Counted from the first letter of the stretch, positions 12,263-20,927 are shown. The stretch: DNA of 64,000 bases from Burkholderia contaminans (GCF_029633825.1 NZ_CP090640.1:1798001-1862000); one strand, 5' to 3'. Program-made: numbers and translations. The notes: generated by a model from the sequence alone, not told the origin.

Positions 12263-13489
12263 CTAACCGTACAGCAGATGCTCGACGAGCTGGATCCAGT
12301 GGGCGACCGGAATCTGCGTGCCGCTCTGCAGGTGCGCGATGCAGCCGATGTTGCCGGAGACGATCATCTGCGGTTCCAGCGCCTGCAGCTTCAGCAGCTT
12401 CTGCTTGCGCAGCCGGTATGACAGCGACGGCTGCGTCAGCGAATAGGTGCCGGCCGACCCGCAGCACAGATGGCTGTCGGCCGGCAGCCGCACGTCGATG
12501 CCGAGCGTCTCGAGCAGGCGTTCGACCTTGCCGCGCGACTGCTGGCCGTGCTGCAGCGTGCACGGCGGGTGGTACGCGACGGTATGGATCGCGCGGCGCC
12601 GCGCGAGCGTCGCGAGCTCGGCCTCGAATGCGAGCAGCACGTCGGAGATGTCGCGCGTGAGCGACACGATGCGCTGCGCCTTCTCCGCGTAGGCCGGGTC
12701 GTCGCGCAGCAGGTGCGCGTATTCGAGCACCGTCGCGCCGCAACCCGACGCATTCATCACGATTGTCTCGACGCCCTGCTCGACGTGGGGCCACCACGCG
12801 TCGATGTTGCGGCGCGCGTCGTCGAGCGCTTCGTCGTGATAGTTCAGGTGCAGGCGGATCGCGCCGCAGCAGCCCGCATCGGGCGCGACGACCGTCTCGA
12901 TGCCGAGTGCGTCCAGCACGCGCGCGGTCGCGATGTTGATGTTCGGCAGCATCGACGGCTGTACGCAGCCGCCGAGCATCAGCATCTTGCGCGTATGCGA
13001 GCGGTGCGGCCATTCGAGCAGCCGCGTGCGCGGCGGCACCTTGTCGCGCAGCCGCTTCGGCAGCAGCGGCCGCACGTGCTGGCCGAGCCGCATGACCGGC
13101 GAGAACAGCGCGGCGTTCGGCACGAGGCTCGCGAGCAGGCGGCGCACGAGACGCTGCTGCACCGGGCGCTGCACCTGCGCCTCGACGTGCTTGCGGCCGA
13201 TCTCGACGAGCCGGCCGTACTGGACGCCGGACGGGCAGGTCGTCTCGCAACTGCGGCACGTGAGGCAGCGATCGAGGTGCTGCTGCGTGCTGCGCGTGAC
13301 AGGCGCGCCTTCGACCATCTGCTTGATCAGGTAGATCCGGCCGCGCGGGCCGTCGAGTTCGTCGCCGAGCAACTGGTAGGTCGGGCAGGTCGCGGTACAG
13401 AACCCGCAATGCACGCACTTGCGCAATATCGCGTCGGCTTCGTCGCCGTCGGGCGTATTGCGGATGAAATCGGCGAGGTTCGTTTGCAT
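12263..13489 (-). CDS. glcF: Glycolate oxidase iron-sulfur subunit
   Basis: GlcF carries electrons from the GlcD/GlcE flavoproteins during oxidation of glycolate to glyoxylate. The 408-residue product has two 4Fe-4S clusters in its first 100 residues: CVHCGFCTATCP (Cys25, 28, 31, 35) and CLTCRSCETTCP. Cys-rich CCG-type domains follow (GCVQPSM, DAGCCGAIR, HLCCGSAGTYS). It follows glcE, but a ~340-bp inverted-repeat element separates them, which may alter coupled expression. Confidence 0.95.
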   Translation of the reverse strand: MQTNLADFIRNTPDGDEADAILRKCVHCGFCTATCPTYQLLGDELDGPRGRIYLIKQMVEGAPVTRSTQQHLDRCLTCRSCETTCPSGVQYGRLVEIGRKHVEAQVQRPVQQRLVRRLLASLVPNAALFSPVMRLGQHVRPLLPKRLRDKVPPRTRLLEWPHRSHTRKMLMLGGCVQPSMLPNINIATARVLDALGIETVVAPDAGCCGAIRLHLNYHDEALDDARRNIDAWWPHVEQGVETIVMNASGCGATVLEYAHLLRDDPAYAEKAQRIVSLTRDISDVLLAFEAELATLARRRAIHTVAYHPPCTLQHGQQSRGKVERLLETLGIDVRLPADSHLCCGSAGTYSLTQPSLSYRLRKQKLLKLQALEPQMIVSGNIGCIAHLQSGTQIPVAHWIQLVEHLLYG

Positions 13490-13490
13490 T

Positions 13491-13834
13491 TAGGGTCTGT
13501 TTACCTATGGAATGCGCATGCGTTGCCACGAGAACGGCCGCTCGCCGCGAGGCGCGTGACGCCGCGAATACTGACGTATCGCCAAGGAGCGCAACGCGGC
13601 GAGCGGCCGTTCTCGTGACAACCCCTAATCAAAGAATCCATTCCACGGGAATGCCCGAAATCGCCCGTATGGCGGCGTCGCTCGTCGCTTGTCCCCCAAG
13701 AGGACTTCCTTCGGGGCGTTTGGCAAGGCCAAACGGCGCTCCTCACTTCGTGCCCTACGCCCCGGAGGAAGTCCCCTTGGGGGACGGGCGATTTCGGGCA
13801 TTCGCATGTGCATTCCATAGGTAAACAGACCCTA
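13491..13834. repeat. Composite nested inverted-repeat element between glcE and glcF
   Basis: The outer arms start TAGGGTCTGTTTACCTATGG at 13491 and end with the exact complement at 13834: 25 bp perfect, 32 bp with one mismatch. Inside are two further imperfect hairpins: 27-bp arms at 13523-13549/13595-13621 (one mismatch), and arms at 13650-13668/13784-13802 enclosing 13692-13718/13758-13784. Reading from both ends gives short mirrored frames starting MEC, a by-product of the symmetry. There is no transposase. It resembles a non-autonomous (MITE-like) element or a dispersed intergenic repeat. The right end supplies the glcE stop codon. Confidence 0.8.
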
Positions 13835-14920
13835 TAGGTCCGGGTAGAGCCGGCCGCGGTTGAAGATGCGCGCGGGATCGAACGCGGCTTTCAGCCCGCG
13901 GTGGATCTTCATCATCGGGGCGGGAAGCGGCGTGAACACGCCCGCGCTGCGGTCGTACGCGTCGCCCGCACGGAACAGCGTCGCGTGGCCGCCGGCCTGC
14001 TTCGCGCTCATCCGCACGGTCTGAGCATCGGCATCGGTGATCCACCAGCGCTGCGCGCCACCCCATTCCATCAGCTGGGTGCCGGGCAGGTGCATCGGTT
14101 CGGTGATCGACGGCAGCGCGAGGCGCCACAGCGCATAGCCGGGCGGGATGCCGTTGAAGAACGGGTCGGTGTGCTCGCGCAGGCCGGCCCAGAAGCGCTC
14201 GGCCTCGACCGCGTCGACGACTTCGCCGCCGAGCAGCGTCTTCGCGGATTTCACGGCCGCTTCGGCGCCCGACAGGCGCAGCACGAGCGTGCCGTTGCGC
14301 CAGCCGCTCGCGCTGACGGGCAACGGATGGCCGCCCCATTCGTTGAGCTTGCGCACCGCGTCGGTCGCGGTCATCTCGAACTTCAGCGTGACTTCGGCGA
14401 CGGGCATCGGCAGCACCTTGATCGACAGGTCGAGCATCAGCCCAAGCGTGCCGAGCGCGCCGGCCATCAGCCGCGACACGTCGTAGCCGGCGACGTTCTT
14501 CACGACCTGGCCGCCGAAGCGCAGCATTTCGCCGCGGCCGTTCATCAGCGTGACGCCGAGCACGAAATCGCGCGGTGTGCCGCAGGTGGCGCGCCGCGGG
14601 CCCGCGAGGCCGGCCGCGATGCAGCCGCCGACGGTGGCCGCACGGCCGAAATGCGGCGGCTCGAACGGCAGCATCTGGCCGCATTCGGCGAGGACGGTTT
14701 CAAGCTGCGCGAGCGGCGTGCCCGCGCGGACCGTGACGACGAGTTCGGCCGGATCGTACGACACGACGCCCTGAAACGCGCGCGTGTCGAGTATTTCGCC
14801 CTCGAGCGCCTGGCCGTACCAGTCCTTGGTGCCGCCGCCGCGAATCCGCAGCGGCCGGCCGTCGGCACTGGCGGCGCGGATGCGCTCGGCCCAACCGGCG
14901 ACGATGTCGTCCTCTTCCAT
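13832..14920 (-). CDS. glcE: Glycolate oxidase FAD-binding subunit
   Basis: GlcE is the second flavoprotein of the membrane-associated glycolate oxidase. The 362-residue product has a single FAD-binding type-4 (PCMH) domain: LRIRGGGTKDWYGQ near residue 24, TVGGCIAAGLAGPRR near 98 and GGQVVKNVAGYDVSRLMAG near 138. It has a short C-terminal part ending in a DPARIFNRGRLYPDL motif common to this oxidase family. The stop codon lies in the arm of the inverted-repeat element, so the last codons may have been set by its insertion. A TACAAT on the minus strand (14955-14960) could be a local -10. Confidence 0.94.
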   Translation of the reverse strand: MEEDDIVAGWAERIRAASADGRPLRIRGGGTKDWYGQALEGEILDTRAFQGVVSYDPAELVVTVRAGTPLAQLETVLAECGQMLPFEPPHFGRAATVGGCIAAGLAGPRRATCGTPRDFVLGVTLMNGRGEMLRFGGQVVKNVAGYDVSRLMAGALGTLGLMLDLSIKVLPMPVAEVTLKFEMTATDAVRKLNEWGGHPLPVSASGWRNGTLVLRLSGAEAAVKSAKTLLGGEVVDAVEAERFWAGLREHTDPFFNGIPPGYALWRLALPSITEPMHLPGTQLMEWGGAQRWWITDADAQTVRMSAKQAGGHATLFRAGDAYDRSAGVFTPLPAPMMKIHRGLKAAFDPARIFNRGRLYPDL

Positions 14921-15105
14921 GTTCTGTTGCTGCCTCGACTTGTTGTTCGGTCGATTGTACCGGGGTGGCGCGAATCCACATCGCGACTATCCCTAAGCCC
15001 CGTATTGCAGGCCGCATGCCTGCGCCGTCGTGCGAGCGGGCCACGCGGGCGCGGCCCGCCGCCGCGACCCGGCCGCCGGCACGGGCCGCGTACCGCGCGC
15101 GATGT

Positions 15106-16599
15106 TCAGAAGCGCGGCAGGTCGGGGTGCGGCAGCAGCCCGCCGCGCACGTGCTGGCGACCGTACTCGGCGCAACGCGCGCGGGTCGGGATGCCCTTGT
15201 CCGGATTCAGCAGCCCTGCCGGATCGAACGCGCGCTTGACCGCGAAGAACGCATCGCGCTCCTGCGGCGAGAACTGTACGCACATCGAATTGAGCTTCTC
15301 GATGCCGACGCCGTGCTCGCCCGTCACGCTGCCGCCGAATTCCACGCAGCATTCGAGGATTTCCGCGCCGAACTGCTCGGCGCGGTGCAGTTCGTCCGGA
15401 TCGTTCGCGTTGTACAGGATCAGCGGATGCATGTTGCCGTCGCCCGCATGGAACACGTTGATGCAGCGCAGCCCGTAGCGCGTCTCGAGCTGTTCGATGC
15501 GCGCGAGCAGCGGGCCGATCGCGCGGCGCGGCACGGTGCCGTCCATGCAGTAATAGTCGGCGGAAATGCGGCCGGCGGCCGGGAACGCGTTCTTGCGGCC
15601 CGACCAGTAGCGCAGCCGCTCCTGTTCGTTGCGCGACACCTGGATGCGCGTCGCGCCATGCTCGCGCAGCACGGCCGTCATCCGCACGACTTCCTCGGCG
15701 ACTTCTTCCGGCGTGCCGTCCGATTCGCACAGCAGGATCGCCTTCGCGTCGAGGTCGTAGCCCGCGTGCGTGAATGCCTCGACGGCCTGCGTGGCCGGCT
15801 TGTCCATCATCTCGAGCCCGGCCGGGATGATGCCCGACGCGATGATCGCAGCAACCGCCTCGCCGCCCTTGACCACGTCGTCGAAGCTCGCCATCACGAG
15901 CTGGGCCGTCTGCGGCTTCGGAATCAGCTTCACCGTGACCTCGGTGACGATCGCGAACATCCCTTCGCTGCCGATCATCACGGCGAGCAGGTCGAGGCCC
16001 GGCATGTCGAGCGCGAGCGAGCCGAACTCGACGATCTCGCCGTCGATCGTCACCGCGCGCACGCGCATCACGTTGTGCACGGTCAGCCCGTACTTCAGGC
16101 AGTGGACGCCGCCGGAATTTTCCGCGACGTTACCGCCGATCGTGCACGCGATCTGCGACGACGGATCGGGCGCGTAATACAGGCCGTACGGCGCGGCGGC
16201 TTCCGAGATCGCGAGGTTGCGCACGCCGGGCTGCACGGTCGCCGTGCGCGCGTAGGGATCGACTTCGACGATGCGCGTGAAGCGCGCCAGCGACAGCACG
16301 ACGCCGAGCGCGATCGGCAACGCGCCGCCCGACAGGCTCGTGCCCGCGCCGCGCGGCACGATCGGCACCTCCATGCGGCGGCAGATCTGCACGATCCGCT
16401 GCACCTGCGATTCCGTTTCGGGCAGCGCGACCGCGAGCGGCAGGCGGCGGTATGCCGACAGGCCGTCGCATTCGTACGGCGCCGTGTCTTCGTCGCGGTA
16501 CAGCAGGCAGTGCGTCGGCAGCACGGCCATCAGCGCCTGCACGACTTCGCGCTGACGCTGCGCGCGTGCCGCGCTCGACAGTTCGACGGGAGCGTTCAT
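15106..16599 (-). CDS. glcD: Glycolate oxidase catalytic (FAD-linked) subunit
   Basis: GlcD oxidises glycolate (and D-lactate) using FAD. The 497-residue product starts MNAPVELSSAARAQRQREVV; this ATG has GGAGACCCC just upstream. It has an FAD_binding_4 domain (IVPRGAGTSLSGGALP, IGGNVAENSGGVHCLKYG, MIGSEGMFAIVTEV) and an FAD-oxidase C-terminal domain (FHAGDGNMHPLI, GSVTGEHGVGIEKL, FDPAGLLNPDKG). It is the second of two adjacent GlcD-like flavoproteins on this strand and precedes glcE by 185 bp. Confidence 0.94.
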   Translation of the reverse strand: MNAPVELSSAARAQRQREVVQALMAVLPTHCLLYRDEDTAPYECDGLSAYRRLPLAVALPETESQVQRIVQICRRMEVPIVPRGAGTSLSGGALPIALGVVLSLARFTRIVEVDPYARTATVQPGVRNLAISEAAAPYGLYYAPDPSSQIACTIGGNVAENSGGVHCLKYGLTVHNVMRVRAVTIDGEIVEFGSLALDMPGLDLLAVMIGSEGMFAIVTEVTVKLIPKPQTAQLVMASFDDVVKGGEAVAAIIASGIIPAGLEMMDKPATQAVEAFTHAGYDLDAKAILLCESDGTPEEVAEEVVRMTAVLREHGATRIQVSRNEQERLRYWSGRKNAFPAAGRISADYYCMDGTVPRRAIGPLLARIEQLETRYGLRCINVFHAGDGNMHPLILYNANDPDELHRAEQFGAEILECCVEFGGSVTGEHGVGIEKLNSMCVQFSPQERDAFFAVKRAFDPAGLLNPDKGIPTRARCAEYGRQHVRGGLLPHPDLPRF

Positions 16600-16640
16600 G
16601 GGGTCTCCTGCAGCAGGCGGCGCGGCGTCGCGCCGCCGTG

Positions 16641-18050
16641 TCAGCACGTGAAAATCTTGCCCGGATTCATCAGGTTGCGCGGATCGAGCGCGAGCTTGAT
16701 CGCACGCATCGTATCGATCGCGTTGTCGCCGTGCTCCTTCGGCAGGAAGCGCATCTTGTGCAGCCCGACGCCGTGCTCGCCCGTACAGGTGCCGCCGAGG
16801 CGCAGCGCGCGCTCGACGATCCGGTCGTTGATATGCTCGGCTTCGGCGATTTCCTCGGGCTTGTCGGGGTCGATCAGGATCGCGACGTGGAAATTGCCGT
16901 CGCCGACGTGGCCGACGATCGGGCAGGGCAGCGACGACGCGCGCAGGTCGACCTCGGTTTCCTCGACGCACGCGGCGAGCTGCGAGATCGGCACGCACAC
17001 GTCGGTCGTCACCGCGCGGCAGCCGGGTTTCAACTGCAGCATCGCGAAATACGCGTTGTGGCGGGCGGCCCAGAGCCGGCTGCGGTCCTCGGGGCGGGTG
17101 GCCCATTCGAAGCCCTGGCCGTCGTTCTGGCCGGCGAGCGCCTGTACGAGCTCGGCCTGTTCCTTCACGCCAGCCTCGGTGCCGTGGAATTCGAAGAACA
17201 GCGTCGGCGCTTCGGCCAGTGTCAGGTTCGAATGGCGGTTGATCGAGCGTACCGCGAGCGCATCGACGAATTCGACACGCGCGATCGGCACGCCGATCTG
17301 GATCGTCTCGATCACGGTTCGCACCGCGTCGCCCATCGACGGGAACGTGCAGATCGCGGCCGATACGGCTTCGGGCAGCGGATGCAGGCGCAGCGTGATC
17401 TCGGTGATCACGCCGAGCGTGCCTTCGGAGCCGACGAACAGCCGCGTGAGGTCGTAGCCGGCCGACGACTTGCGGGCGCGCGAGCCGGTTTTCACCACGC
17501 GGCCGTCGGCGAGCACGGCGCTCAGGCCGAGCACGTTCTCGCGCATCGTGCCGTAGCGCACGGCGTTGGTGCCCGACGCGCGCGTTGCGGTCATCCCGCC
17601 GATGCTCGCGTCGGCGCCCGGGTCGATCGGGAAGAACAGGCCGGTGTCGCGCAATGCTTCGTTGAGCGCCTTGCGCGTGATGCCCGGCTCGACCGTCACG
17701 GTCAGGTCTTCGGGATTGATCGACAGCACGCGGTTCATTTCCGACAGGTCGAGCGAGATGCCGCCGCGCACCGCGAGCAGGTGGCCTTCGAGCGAGGAGC
17801 CGGCGCCGTACGGGATCAGCGGGACGCTGTACAGCGAGCACAGCGACACGACTTCGCGCACGTCGTCCGCGCTGTGCGCGAACACGACGGCGTCGGGCAG
17901 TTGCGGGTCGAACGGCGATTCGTCGCGGCCATGGTGGGCGCGGACGGCGTCGGCAGTCGACACGCGCTCGCCGAAGGCGGCGCGCAGCGCATCGAGCATG
18001 GCGGGGGGAAGGGGGCGGCGCGTGGCGGCCGGCTGGGCAGGGTGATTCAC
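16641..18050 (-). CDS. FAD-linked D-2-hydroxyacid oxidase (D-lactate dehydrogenase-like)
   Basis: This is a GlcD/Dld-family flavoprotein that probably oxidises a D-2-hydroxyacid such as D-lactate, passing electrons to a quinone or cytochrome. The GTG start at codon VNHPAQPAAT has AAGGAG six bases upstream; this gives 469 residues. Motifs include LIPYGAGSSLEGHLLAVRGG, GMTATRASGTNAVRYGTM, FVGSEGTLGVITEI, GHVGDGNFHVAILID, GTCTGEHGVGLHKM and DPRNLMNPGKIF. Its stop lies 41 bp before glcD, so it probably heads the glc operon. It belongs to the cytochrome-type D-lactate dehydrogenase branch; the exact substrate cannot be read from sequence. Confidence 0.88.
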   Translation of the reverse strand: MNHPAQPAATRRPLPPAMLDALRAAFGERVSTADAVRAHHGRDESPFDPQLPDAVVFAHSADDVREVVSLCSLYSVPLIPYGAGSSLEGHLLAVRGGISLDLSEMNRVLSINPEDLTVTVEPGITRKALNEALRDTGLFFPIDPGADASIGGMTATRASGTNAVRYGTMRENVLGLSAVLADGRVVKTGSRARKSSAGYDLTRLFVGSEGTLGVITEITLRLHPLPEAVSAAICTFPSMGDAVRTVIETIQIGVPIARVEFVDALAVRSINRHSNLTLAEAPTLFFEFHGTEAGVKEQAELVQALAGQNDGQGFEWATRPEDRSRLWAARHNAYFAMLQLKPGCRAVTTDVCVPISQLAACVEETEVDLRASSLPCPIVGHVGDGNFHVAILIDPDKPEEIAEAEHINDRIVERALRLGGTCTGEHGVGLHKMRFLPKEHGDNAIDTMRAIKLALDPRNLMNPGKIFTC

Positions 18051-18222
18051 GTACGTCTCCTTGTCGATCCGGGTGAGCGCGTTGGCGCAGGCCCGGCTCC
18101 CGTGCTGCAGGGTTTCGGCCCATTCTACGCTGAACGCCCGCTGCGCCCGCCACCACGGGCTGCGATAATCGCGTTCGAACGCAACCGGGCCGCCTTGCGG
18201 CCGCGCACGAGAGGACATTCGC

Positions 18223-18774
18223 ATGGGCAACCGCTTGAGCAAGATCGCCACGCGCACGGGCGACGATGGCACCACCGGCCTCGGCGACGGCCGGCGCATC
18301 GGCAAGGACGACACGCGGATCGCCGCGATCGGCGACGTCGACGAACTGAACTCGAACCTCGGCGTGCTGCTCGCCGAAACGCTTCCTGACGAGATCCGCA
18401 CGGCGCTCGTGACGATCCAGCATGACCTGTTCGATCTCGGCGGCGAATTGTGCATTCCCGGCCATACCGTGCTCGACGACACGCATCTCGCGCGTCTCGA
18501 CCGCTGGCTTGCCGACTACAACGCGACGCTGCCGCCGTTGAAGGAATTCATCCTGCCGGCGGGCTCGCGCGCGGCGTCGCTCGCGCACGTGTGCCGAACC
18601 GTGTGCCGCCGCGCGGAGCGTTCGATCGTCGCGCTCGGGCGCACCGAGACGCTCAACGATGCGCCGCGGCGCTACGTGAACCGGCTATCGGACCTGCTGT
18701 TCGTGCTGGCGCGCGTGCTGAACCGCACGGACGGCGGATCGGACGTGCTCTGGGAGCGCGGCCGCGTCCGTTGA
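18223..18774 (+). CDS. Cob(I)alamin adenosyltransferase, PduO type
   Basis: This enzyme transfers the adenosyl group of ATP to cob(I)alamin to make adenosylcobalamin. The 183-residue product has the PduO signatures IATRTGDDGTTGLGDGRRI (ATP site, residues 7-25), DVDELNSNLGVLL, CRRAERSIVAL and the C-terminal RRYVNRLSDLLFVLARVLN. It is divergent from the D-lactate dehydrogenase-like gene; a GATAAT hexamer at 18164-18169 is a likely -10. No cobalamin riboswitch was evident in the 170-bp upstream interval. Confidence 0.94.
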   Translation: MGNRLSKIATRTGDDGTTGLGDGRRIGKDDTRIAAIGDVDELNSNLGVLLAETLPDEIRTALVTIQHDLFDLGGELCIPGHTVLDDTHLARLDRWLADYNATLPPLKEFILPAGSRAASLAHVCRTVCRRAERSIVALGRTETLNDAPRRYVNRLSDLLFVLARVLNRTDGGSDVLWERGRVR

Positions 18775-18828
18775 CGGCTTGCCCCTTTGACGCACTGCGA
18801 CAATTTGTCCGGGGAGCATGGATTTTTA

Positions 18829-18851
18829 AAGATGTATTGTGTGTGCATGTT
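18829..18851 (+). promoter_or_regulatory. Candidate NsrR operator upstream of hmp
   Basis: AAGATGTATTG-T-GTGTGCATGTT fits the 11-1-11 NsrR consensus (AAGATGCATTT-N-AAATGCATCTT) at 9/11 and 7/11 positions with exact spacing. It sits 15 bp before the hmp start codon. NsrR is the established nitric-oxide-sensing repressor of hmp in beta- and gammaproteobacteria. Confidence 0.65.
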
Positions 18852-18866
18852 TAACGGAGAACGAAC

Positions 18867-20075
18867 ATGACCCACATCACCGCTGACCAGATGGCTCGCG
18901 TGAAGGCCACTGCCCCTGTCCTCGCCGTGCACGGCGCGACGATCACGAAGCACTTCTACCAGCGCATGTTCGCGCGCCATCCGGAACTGAAGAACCTGTT
19001 CAACCAGACGCACCAGAAGACGGGCAGCCAGCCGGAAACGCTCGCGAAAGCCGTCTACGCGTATGCGGCGAACATCGACAATCTCGGCGCGTTGGGCGGC
19101 GCCGTGACCAGGATCGCGCACAAGCATGCGAGCCTGAACATCCGCCCCGAGCATTACCCGATCGTCGGCGAAAACCTGCTTGCGTCGATCGTCGAGGTGC
19201 TGGGCGACGCGGTCGATGCCGAAACCCTCGAGGCGTGGCGCGTCGCGTACGGCCAGCTCGCGCAGATCCTGATCGGCGTCGAGGCCGACCTGTACGCGGG
19301 CGCCGCGTGGAGCGGGTTCCGTCCGTTCAAGGTCGAGCGCAAGGTGCGCGAGAGCGACGAGATCACGTCGTTCTACCTGACACCGGCTGACGGCGGCGCG
19401 GCGCCGACGTTCGAGCCTGGCCAGTACATCACGGTGAAGCGCTTCGTCGGCGACCTGGGCGTCGACCAGCCGCGCCAGTACAGCCTGTCCGACGCGCCGC
19501 ACCGCAAGTGGCTGCGCATCTCGGTGAAGCGTGAAGCCGGCAAGCCGGAAGTCATTCCGGCCGGCAAGGTGTCGACGCTGATGCACGACGGCGTGGAAGA
19601 GGGGGCGATCGTCGAAGTGACCGCGCCGATGGGCGAATTCTCGCTGAAGCGTGGCGTCGAGACGCCCGTGGTGCTGATTTCCGGCGGCGTCGGCATCACG
19701 CCGATGATGTCGATGGCGTCGACGCTGGTCGCCGAGGGCAGCCAGCGCGACGTGCGGTTCGTCCACGCTTGCCGCTCGGGCGCGGTGCACGCGTTCCGCG
19801 ACTGGCTGAACGATACGGTGCGCGAGCATGCGGACGTCAAGCGCACGGTGTTGTACGAGCGGGTTGGCCCGAACGATCGCGCCGGCATCGACCACGACCT
19901 GGAAGGGCGCCTCACGCCGGAGCGCGTGCAGCAATACGCGCTCGTGCCGGATGCCGACTACTACATCTGCGGCCCGATCGGGTTCATGAAGGCGCAGCGT
20001 GACGCGCTCGTCGCGCTGGGCGTCGCGCCGGAACGCGTGAATACCGAGATCTTCGGTTCGGGCGCGCTCGAGTGA
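18867..20075 (+). CDS. hmp: Flavohaemoglobin (nitric oxide dioxygenase)
   Basis: Hmp converts NO and O2 to nitrate using NAD(P)H. The 402-residue product has a globin domain (residues 1-138, Tyr31 in the distal pocket, proximal His85 in RIAHKHASL), an FAD domain (GQYITVKRF, RQYSLSD near residues 185-210) and an NAD domain (LISGGVGITPMMSM, CGPIGFMKAQ). This is the full three-domain architecture. It lies downstream of the cobalamin adenosyltransferase by 92 bp, but its own NsrR-like operator suggests separate, NO-inducible control. Confidence 0.97.
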   Translation: MTHITADQMARVKATAPVLAVHGATITKHFYQRMFARHPELKNLFNQTHQKTGSQPETLAKAVYAYAANIDNLGALGGAVTRIAHKHASLNIRPEHYPIVGENLLASIVEVLGDAVDAETLEAWRVAYGQLAQILIGVEADLYAGAAWSGFRPFKVERKVRESDEITSFYLTPADGGAAPTFEPGQYITVKRFVGDLGVDQPRQYSLSDAPHRKWLRISVKREAGKPEVIPAGKVSTLMHDGVEEGAIVEVTAPMGEFSLKRGVETPVVLISGGVGITPMMSMASTLVAEGSQRDVRFVHACRSGAVHAFRDWLNDTVREHADVKRTVLYERVGPNDRAGIDHDLEGRLTPERVQQYALVPDADYYICGPIGFMKAQRDALVALGVAPERVNTEIFGSGALE

Positions 20076-20103
20076 TGCGCGGGTGGAGGGGCTCCGGCCA
20101 ATG

Positions 20104-20131
20104 AAAAAACCCGGCGCGAGCCGGGCTTTTT
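20104..20131. terminator. Bidirectional terminator between hmp and the PIN toxin gene
   Basis: The stem is CCCGGC/GCCGGG with a GCGA loop, flanked by A6 and T5, between convergent genes. Confidence 0.8.
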
Positions 20132-20148
20132 GTTGAGCGCATAGGGCG

Positions 20149-20538
20149 TCAGGCGCGCAGCATCAGCGTCGCGTGATAGCGCCACACTTTCGGATCGGCA
20201 CTGACGAGCGGCATGCCTTCATGGAGCGCCTGCGCGACCATCACGCGGTCGAACGGATCGGCGTGATCTGGAAAATCGGGCAACGCGGCGACACCTTCGA
20301 CGTGATCGCTGCTGATCGGTAACTCCGCAAAACCGGCGAGCCGAAATGCCGAGCGTGCATCACGTGGGTGAACGGGCAGATTGCCTTTGCGGTATTTGAT
20401 CGCGATTTCCCAGATGGACGCGGCGCTGACGTACAGCGTGTTCTCGGGATGCTCGATCAACGCGGCGGCGGTCGCCGAAAGTTGAGGTGCGCCTTCAGCC
20501 GCCCAGAGTGCGATGTGCGTATCGAGCAGCAGCTTCAC
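20149..20538 (-). CDS. PIN-domain toxin (VapC-like ribonuclease) of a type II TA module
   Basis: PIN-domain RNases cleave tRNA or other RNA when not held by their antitoxin. The 129-residue protein has the acidic active-site set: Asp6 (MKLLLDTH), Glu44 (ASIWEIAIK), Asp94/Asp97 (HADPFDRVMVAQA) and Asp115 (SADPKV). It starts with GTG, overlapping the antitoxin stop as GTGA, so translation is coupled. This subfamily (LLLDTHIALWA, SIWEIAIKYRKG) is commonly paired with Phd-type antitoxins. Confidence 0.88.
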   Translation of the reverse strand: MKLLLDTHIALWAAEGAPQLSATAAALIEHPENTLYVSAASIWEIAIKYRKGNLPVHPRDARSAFRLAGFAELPISSDHVEGVAALPDFPDHADPFDRVMVAQALHEGMPLVSADPKVWRYHATLMLRA

Positions 20539-20804
20539 GGTGCGAGCCCCTGTTCCGAACTGACATCGAAGTCGGCCGCGATCGATTCGTCACCGGCATT
20601 GAATGCCTCGACGGTTGTCGGGATGTTCAGCCCGGCAAGCAATTGACGAGCGGCACCGATTCGCTTCGGCGCCGCGTAAGGAACGATCCGCGCAACCGGA
20701 TGACCATTGCGGGCGATCACGACTTCGGACTCGCGCCCCAATTCAAGCGCTTCGACGAGGCTTGAGAGCCGCGACTTGGCATCGTGCATGTTGACGGTCG
20801 GCAT
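20535..20804 (-). CDS. Antitoxin, Phd/YefM family
   Basis: The 89-residue protein begins MPTVNMHDAKSRLSSLVEAL and contains ARNGHPVARIVPY, the Phd/YefM fold that binds operator DNA. The acidic C-terminal tail (about residues 60-89) is the usual toxin-wrapping segment. It overlaps the PIN toxin by 4 bp. A palindromic operator candidate lies just upstream, consistent with autoregulation. The ribosome-binding site is a run of G just before the ATG. Confidence 0.86.
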   Translation of the reverse strand: MPTVNMHDAKSRLSSLVEALELGRESEVVIARNGHPVARIVPYAAPKRIGAARQLLAGLNIPTTVEAFNAGDESIAADFDVSSEQGLAP

Positions 20805-20817
20805 CGTCGCCCCCCTG

Positions 20818-20840
20818 GTTAGCTAGATAACGTTAGCTAG
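20818..20840 (-). promoter_or_regulatory. Candidate operator of the toxin-antitoxin operon
   Basis: Two direct copies of GTTAGCTAG start 14 bp apart (20818 and 20832). The 18-bp core CTAGATAACGTTAGCTAG (20823-20840) is a near-perfect palindrome with one mismatched pair. It is 14 bp upstream of the antitoxin ATG and contains a minus-strand TTATCT that could be the -10. Confidence 0.55.
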
Positions 20841-20927
20841 TCTAGCAGAGCGAAATGACGACCGCACGCTGGCCGCACGGCCAATCCACCGACAGGCGGG
20901 GTCATGCGGCCAGCCTGTTTGCGTCCG

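Noticed and set aside
10560..12266. 568-codon plus-strand frame opposite proC and yggS
   Set aside because: No domain signature; the minus strand encodes recognisable ProC and YggS.
13501..13824. Mirrored 105-codon frames starting MEC on both strands
   Set aside because: They arise from the symmetry of the inverted-repeat element, not from genes.
18051..18222. Cobalamin riboswitch before the cob(I)alamin adenosyltransferase
   Set aside because: No B12-box-like sequence was recognisable in the short interval.
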